9,439 nucleotides of DNA, from positions 1-9,439 of the forward strand of contig URBG01000043.1 in NCBI GenBank assembly GCA_900546055.1, read 5' to 3'. The position numbers and the translations under genes were made by a program. The DNA is from an uncultured Mycoplasmatota bacterium (GTDB lineage: Bacteria; Bacillota_I; Bacilli_A; RF39; UBA660). Shown in pieces: positions 5,960 to 9,439 of the stretch (the stretch's first letter is position 1; the number at the start of each line of letters is the position of its first letter). The notes beneath the pieces were generated by a model. The model saw only the letters and a list, made by a program, of their open reading frames with translations. It was not told where the DNA came from and ran no database searches.

Positions 5960-5991
5960 AAGAATATAGGAAGAACTATATTCTTTTTTTG
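5960..5991 (+). terminator. Rho-independent terminator after obg
   Basis: A 10-bp stem (AAGAATATAG, 5960-5969, with CTATATTCTT, 5976-5985) has a GAAGAA loop and is followed by T to 5990. Confidence 0.88.
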
Positions 5992-6038
5992 TCTACCATA
6001 ATTTCCCACATTTTTATCAAAATATATACATAATTGTT

Positions 6039-6075
6039 TTGTACAATGATAGTGGAGTTGATAAGAGACTCCCTA
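6039..6075 (+). promoter_or_regulatory. Possible upstream promoter and dyad in the two-component leader
   Basis: A TACAAT box (6042-6047) could be a -10 site without a clear -35. Just after it, TAG-T-GGAGT (6050-6058) can pair with ACTCCCTA (6068-6075), leaving one bulged T and a nine-base loop. It could be a regulator site or a weak leader hairpin. No riboswitch class was recognised. Confidence 0.3.
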
Positions 6076-6119
6076 CTACTGAAAGGTTGGTGATAGATGT
6101 AGAAATCAAGAATAAATAG

Positions 6120-6128
6120 TGTTATACT
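6120..6128 (+). promoter_or_regulatory. Extended -10 promoter of the two-component operon
   Basis: TGTTATACT, one mismatch from the TGN-TATAAT pattern, ends 18 bases before the start. GAGGCG at 6135-6140 is the likely ribosome site. No -35 is recognisable at 17 bases. Confidence 0.5.
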
Positions 6129-6146
6129 ATAAATGAGGCGATAATA

Positions 6147-6800
6147 ATGTATAAAATCTGTTTAGTAGAAGATGAAGAAAATTTAAATAATTTGATTAAA
6201 TCTTATCTAGAAAGAGCAGGATATGAAGTTGTACAGTATTATAATGGAACAGATGCTTTAAATCACACGACGGATATTGTCGATTTATGGATATTAGATA
6301 TTATGTTAGGTGATTCAGTTAGTGGATACGACATAATAAAAAAATTAAGAGAAAGCAGTGAAGTTCCAGTAATATTTACATCTGCTCGTGATCAAGAACT
6401 TGATAAAATTATTGGATTAGAACTCGGGAGTGATGACTATGTTACAAAACCTTATTCCCCTAAGGAACTAGTACTCCGAGTTAATAATATAATTAAACGA
6501 ACCTACAGCACCCAAACAGAAAAAATCAATTATGAAAACTATGAAATAGATTTAGATAAAAGATTAGTAAACGATGGCTCAAAGGAAATCTCTCTCACTA
6601 CTTTAGAGTTTGATTTACTAATAATGTTTTTACAGAACAAAAATAAATCATTTAGTAGAAATCAGATTTTGGAAAATGTTTGGGGTGAAAATTACTTTGG
6701 TAGTGATAGAGTAGTAGACGATTTAGTTAGAAGGCTTAGAAGAAAATTACCTAAACTTCGTTTAAATACGATCTATGGGTATGGATATAGATTATCATGA
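6147..6800 (+). CDS. OmpR/PhoB-family response regulator
   Basis: A 217-residue transcription factor. The receiver domain (1-118) has the acidic pair Glu8/Asp9 (LVEDEE), phospho-acceptor Asp51 (ILDIMLGD), Thr78/Ser79 (IFTSAR) and Lys101 in the conserved VTKPYSPKEL. A winged-helix DNA-binding domain (about 125-217) follows, with LTTLEFDLLIMFLQNKN, the recognition region DRVVDDLVRRLRRKL and the wing ending IYGYGYRL. Phosphorylation by the kinase encoded next should alter binding to its promoters, probably including its own. Its TGA overlaps the kinase ATG (ATGA at 6797-6800). The regulon cannot be told from the sequence, since no transporter or other obvious target is adjacent. Confidence 0.94.
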   Translation: MYKICLVEDEENLNNLIKSYLERAGYEVVQYYNGTDALNHTTDIVDLWILDIMLGDSVSGYDIIKKLRESSEVPVIFTSARDQELDKIIGLELGSDDYVTKPYSPKELVLRVNNIIKRTYSTQTEKINYENYEIDLDKRLVNDGSKEISLTTLEFDLLIMFLQNKNKSFSRNQILENVWGENYFGSDRVVDDLVRRLRRKLPKLRLNTIYGYGYRLS

Positions 6801-8056
6801 AATTAAAGCATAATTTATATCGCCAGTTAATTACAATTGTCTTAATAATGTTCGCACTTATTTATGTAAGTGTGGCAGTTATCTTACCAAAAACCTTAAT
6901 CCCTATTTACGAAAAAAACATCTACTTTAACTTAAAGATCCCGTTAGATATAGTTCAAAGTAATATTGGCGATAGTAGCCTTGAAGACAATATAGCTTAT
7001 ATATTTGTCAAAGATAGTATTATTACGACTTCTAGTAACTTATCTGATGTAATTAGTCTTCCGGCTAATCAGATTTTAGAGAAAATAAACAGCGATTATG
7101 GTAAGTTTGTTTACCATGGAAAAACGTATTATTACAATACGAAAAGTGACGCTAATACATATAAAGTAGCAGTTACAAACAATAATTATGTATCGCAAAT
7201 GAAAGCTGATATTTTAGCTTCATTAATGCCAGTATTATTGGTGACTTTATTAGTTATTTTAATTATTGTAGCTATGTGGTCACAGATACTTGCAGATAGA
7301 ATAAAAAAATTAAAAGAGAAGGTGGATAATCTAGACAATGACGACTATGTAGGTAAAATGCCTTACAAAGTCGATGATGAGATTGAAGATTTATCGCATG
7401 CTATTGACGAAATGAAAGAGACCCTCAAAGAGAATGAAGAATATAAGAATCAAATGTATCAAAATATTTCTCATGATTTTAAAACCCCTCTCACCGTTGT
7501 AAAATCGTATATTGAGGCAATCGAGGATGGCGTGCAAGATGAAAAAAGCGGATTAAAAATTATTAAACAAGAAATTAAAAAATTAGAAATAAAAGTACAC
7601 TCCTTACTATATTTAAACAAATTAACCTATATGAAAAATACGGATAACTACAAGCGCGACACGATAAATATTGTAGATATATTATCCGAGTCAGTAGAAA
7701 AATTTAAAGTCGCAAGGCCAGATATCAAATGGCAAATTAATATTACTGACAAAAAAACAATATTTAATGGTTCACAAGATATGTGGGAAGCCATTGTTGA
7801 TAATATTTTAAGTAACTTTATGCGTTATGCTAAAGCAGAAGTTAAAATAACTGTCAAGGGTCGCCAAATTATCTTTTATAATGATGGACCAAATATTGAT
7901 GAGACAATTTTAAATGATATCTTTACCCCATATAAGAAGGGTATAAAAGGTCAATTCGGTTTAGGACTTTCAATTGTTAAAAAAACCGTTTCCCTACTAG
8001 GTTATGAAATTAGTGTTAAAAACGAAAAGACCGGTATCAGTTTTATAATAAAATAA
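6797..8056 (+). CDS. Membrane sensor histidine kinase partner of the response regulator
   Basis: A 419-residue kinase. TM1 (about 11-31) and TM2 (about 142-162) flank an extracytoplasmic sensor of about 110 residues with no recognised ligand motif. A HAMP-like linker (about 163-215) leads to the HisKA domain with phospho-acceptor His226 in NISHDFKTPLTVVKSY. The ATPase domain has the N box WEAIVDNILSNFMRYA (330-345; Asn336 and Asn340), G1 NDGPNI (362-367) and G2 GQFGLGLSIVKK (385-396). All key catalytic residues are present. It is translated by coupling at the ATGA overlap. Its stop codon lies in the following terminator stem. Both genes of this pair use more C-ending codons (ACC, CTC, CCC) than their neighbours by eye. 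Confidence 0.94.
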   Translation: MKLKHNLYRQLITIVLIMFALIYVSVAVILPKTLIPIYEKNIYFNLKIPLDIVQSNIGDSSLEDNIAYIFVKDSIITTSSNLSDVISLPANQILEKINSDYGKFVYHGKTYYYNTKSDANTYKVAVTNNNYVSQMKADILASLMPVLLVTLLVILIIVAMWSQILADRIKKLKEKVDNLDNDDYVGKMPYKVDDEIEDLSHAIDEMKETLKENEEYKNQMYQNISHDFKTPLTVVKSYIEAIEDGVQDEKSGLKIIKQEIKKLEIKVHSLLYLNKLTYMKNTDNYKRDTINIVDILSESVEKFKVARPDIKWQINITDKKTIFNGSQDMWEAIVDNILSNFMRYAKAEVKITVKGRQIIFYNDGPNIDETILNDIFTPYKKGIKGQFGLGLSIVKKTVSLLGYEISVKNEKTGISFIIK

Positions 8057-8083
8057 GAGGACCCCACCTCTTATTTTTATTTT
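8050..8083 (+). terminator. Rho-independent terminator overlapping the kinase stop codon
   Basis: An 11-bp stem (AAAATAAGAGG, 8050-8060, with CCTCTTATTTT, 8067-8077) has the loop ACCCCA and a T-rich tail. The TAA stop at 8054-8056 is inside the left arm. Confidence 0.88.
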
Positions 8084-8124
8084 ACATTTTTGCGAATTTT
8101 GACAGTCTTTGGAGAACCTGACAT

Positions 8125-8153
8125 TTGCCTATATTGATTACTTTTGTTATAAT
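8125..8153 (+). promoter_or_regulatory. Promoter of the Fic gene
   Basis: The extended -10 TGTTATAAT (8145-8153) has a plausible -35, TTGCCT (8125-8130), exactly 17 bases upstream of TATAAT. It ends 20 bases before the start codon. A perfect TTGACA at 8099-8104 has no -10 at a usable distance. Confidence 0.65.
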
Positions 8154-8161
8154 ATGTTACC

Positions 8162-8169
8162 AAGGTGAT
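8162..8169 (+). promoter_or_regulatory. Shine-Dalgarno site fixing the Fic start
   Basis: AAGGTGAT lies four bases before ATG 8174. The in-frame GTG at 8165 is part of this site and so is not the start. Confidence 0.85.
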
Positions 8170-8173
8170 TATT

Positions 8174-9352
8174 ATGAGTTCGAGGGAAACCGTTATACTG
8201 CCTTTACAGACAGAAGGCACTCCTTATTTTTATAAAAAAGAAAGTTTAATTGAGTTAAAAAAAGAACTTGAAGAATTTTTATCTGGTCCTGGGAAATATA
8301 TGGATGACAGAGATGCAGCTGAAAGATTTTTAGGTTGCCAGGAAATTCAAGCTAACAATAGTATAGAAGGCTATAATGATGATGCAAGTACGATAAGATC
8401 GGTTATTGCAGATGCCTATTGTAAAAAGGTGCCAGAAAAGCGTCGAAAAATTATTAATAATTTATATCAAGGATATCAAAAAATTCTTAGAGGTGAACCA
8501 ATAAATGAAAATACTTTAAAAGAGCTTTATGATGTTTTATCAAATGGTTTATTAGCAGATTATGATTTGGCTAATATGGGGCGATTTTATCGTAATGGTG
8601 AAGTTGAAATTAATTTTTCTGGTGTTTTAAGTGACGATGATGATTATATTATTGGTAGTACAAGAATGGGAAAGTATAAAGATTATGGTGTTGCTCCTGA
8701 AGCTGTTAGTAGATATATGGATTCATTATTTTTATTTTTGGATGATGACAGTGATTTGGAGACGCCAACAGATTATTTTATCAAGTCACAAATAGCCCAT
8801 CACTATTTTGTTTATGTTCATCCTTATTTTGATGTTAATGGAAGAACTGGTAGGACAATGTCAATGTGGTATTTACTTAATAATGAGGCTTACCCATATA
8901 TAATTTTTAATAGAGCTATTCCATTATTTAAACGAAATTATAATCAAGCCATTCGTGATACTAAAAAATTTAAGAATATGACGTTTTTCTTAAATTATAT
9001 GTTATCTAATGTAAAAACCGAACTAGAAAAAGAATATGCGATAAGTTCAATAGAGAGCACTTTGTCTGAACCACTTGATGATACTGAGTATCAGACATTG
9101 CGATATGTTCTATCGATGAATGGCCTTAGGACTAGTAAAGATTTCGCTTCGTTTTATAATAGATTGAATGATAAAAAGGGATATAGTTATATTGATGAAC
9201 ATATGATTGAACCATTGATTGATAAGGATGTTTTAACTGTTGTAAGACATACAAGGAAAGGCCTTGATGGAAAACGCTCTAATTATGTTTTTGAAATTAA
9301 TCCTGATAGGGTAGATAGTGACCCAGGAGTAATAAAGAGATTGCATTTATAA
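8174..9352 (+). CDS. Fic-domain protein, predicted AMP-transferase
   Basis: A 392-residue cytoplasmic protein. Fic enzymes transfer AMP from ATP (or other nucleotide groups) to hydroxyl side chains of target proteins. The core motif is HPYFDVNGRTGR (216-227), with catalytic His216, Asp220, Asn222 and both arginines kept. Val221 stands where the classical HPFxxGNGRxxR has Gly. An N-terminal region (about 1-100) contains NNSIEG (61-66), which resembles the autoinhibitory (S/T)xxxE(G/N) helix motif, with Glu65 as the candidate inhibitory residue and Asn at the Ser/Thr position. Residues about 300-375 look like a C-terminal winged-helix module, common in stand-alone Fic proteins. No antitoxin-like gene lies upstream, which fits self-inhibition. 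The target is unknown. Monocistronic, with its own promoter and terminator. Confidence 0.9.
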   Translation: MSSRETVILPLQTEGTPYFYKKESLIELKKELEEFLSGPGKYMDDRDAAERFLGCQEIQANNSIEGYNDDASTIRSVIADAYCKKVPEKRRKIINNLYQGYQKILRGEPINENTLKELYDVLSNGLLADYDLANMGRFYRNGEVEINFSGVLSDDDDYIIGSTRMGKYKDYGVAPEAVSRYMDSLFLFLDDDSDLETPTDYFIKSQIAHHYFVYVHPYFDVNGRTGRTMSMWYLLNNEAYPYIIFNRAIPLFKRNYNQAIRDTKKFKNMTFFLNYMLSNVKTELEKEYAISSIESTLSEPLDDTEYQTLRYVLSMNGLRTSKDFASFYNRLNDKKGYSYIDEHMIEPLIDKDVLTVVRHTRKGLDGKRSNYVFEINPDRVDSDPGVIKRLHL

Positions 9353-9375
9353 AAAAGTATGTTATAACCCCACCC

Positions 9376-9407
9376 AACTTTAGTTAAAGTATAACTAAAG
9401 TTTTTTT
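9376..9407 (+). terminator. Rho-independent terminator after the Fic gene
   Basis: An 11-bp perfect stem (AACTTTAGTTA, 9376-9386, with TAACTAAAGTT, 9392-9402) has a five-base loop and runs into a T tract at 9401-9407. Confidence 0.92.
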
Positions 9408-9428
9408 AATGAAAAAAGCTTGAAAATA

Positions 9429-9434
9429 TTGACA
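9429..9434 (+). promoter_or_regulatory. Possible -35 box of the next gene, cut by the window end
   Basis: A consensus TTGACA follows the Fic terminator. Its -10 would lie beyond the window, so this is only suggestive. Confidence 0.3.
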
Positions 9435-9439
9435 ATAGG

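Noticed and set aside
2403..6800. Mycoplasma-type genetic code (UGA as Trp)
   Set aside because: TGA ends rnhB, the zinc-ribbon gene at 3817 and the response regulator at sensible places, and Trp residues use TGG.
8099..8104. Perfect TTGACA as the -35 of the Fic promoter
   Set aside because: The TATAAT box is 43 bases further on, and no -10 lies at 16-18 bases; TTGCCT at 8125 has the right spacing.
9360..9368. TGTTATAAC as a promoter after the Fic gene
   Set aside because: It is followed within ten bases by a strong terminator hairpin and no gene, so it is probably chance in AT-rich sequence.
1..9439. CRISPR array, transposon, prophage or tRNA
   Set aside because: No regularly spaced repeats, transposase or integrase genes, terminal repeats or tRNA-like folds were seen.

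Overview
The window is a gene-dense, AT-rich stretch of a low-GC Bacillota genome, probably a member of the Bacilli close to the Mollicutes-like gut lineages. The grounds are strong A/T bias at third codon positions, purine-rich Shine-Dalgarno sequences (AGGAGG, AAGGTGAT), compact intergenic gaps and many hairpin-plus-T-run terminators. UGA is a stop codon here: rnhB, the second zinc-ribbon membrane gene and the response regulator all end in TGA, and Trp is TGG. The organism therefore uses the standard bacterial code, not the Mycoplasma code. All supported genes are on the + strand and no gap exceeds 300 bases.

Layout. 64-369 is a small DUF4176-like protein whose N-terminal part is missing or broken at the window edge, followed by a terminator. 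454-1104 encodes a LiaF-like four-helix membrane protein with its own promoter and terminator. 1270-2211 encodes a DUF5684-like membrane protein with a disordered Asn/Gln-rich linker and a C-terminal zinc ribbon; a perfect 13-bp inverted repeat lies at its promoter. 2403-3783 is a tight operon of RNase HII (rnhB), an uncharacterised 82-residue protein and a short glyoxalase-II-like metallo-beta-lactamase-fold hydrolase, joined by ATGA and TAATG overlaps. 3817-4602 is a second, smaller DUF5684/zinc-ribbon protein, paralogous to the first. 4677-5948 is the ribosome-associated GTPase Obg. 6147-8056 is an OmpR-type response regulator and sensor histidine kinase pair with a 4-base overlap. 8174-9352 is a Fic-domain protein, followed by a strong terminator and what may be the -35 box of the next gene.

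How the genes relate. Most transcription units are one to three genes long, each with its own terminator. Most start at an extended -10 box (TGN-TATAAT) only about 20 bases before the start codon. RNase HII and Obg are housekeeping functions. The two-component pair, the LiaF-like protein and the two zinc-ribbon membrane proteins point to envelope sensing or maintenance, but nothing in the sequence ties them into one pathway. No mobile element, CRISPR array, tRNA or rRNA was seen, and no clearly new multi-gene system is evident. The observations most worth following are the decayed duplicate of the rnhB start, the promoter dyad at 1208-1239 and the zinc-ribbon membrane paralogues.
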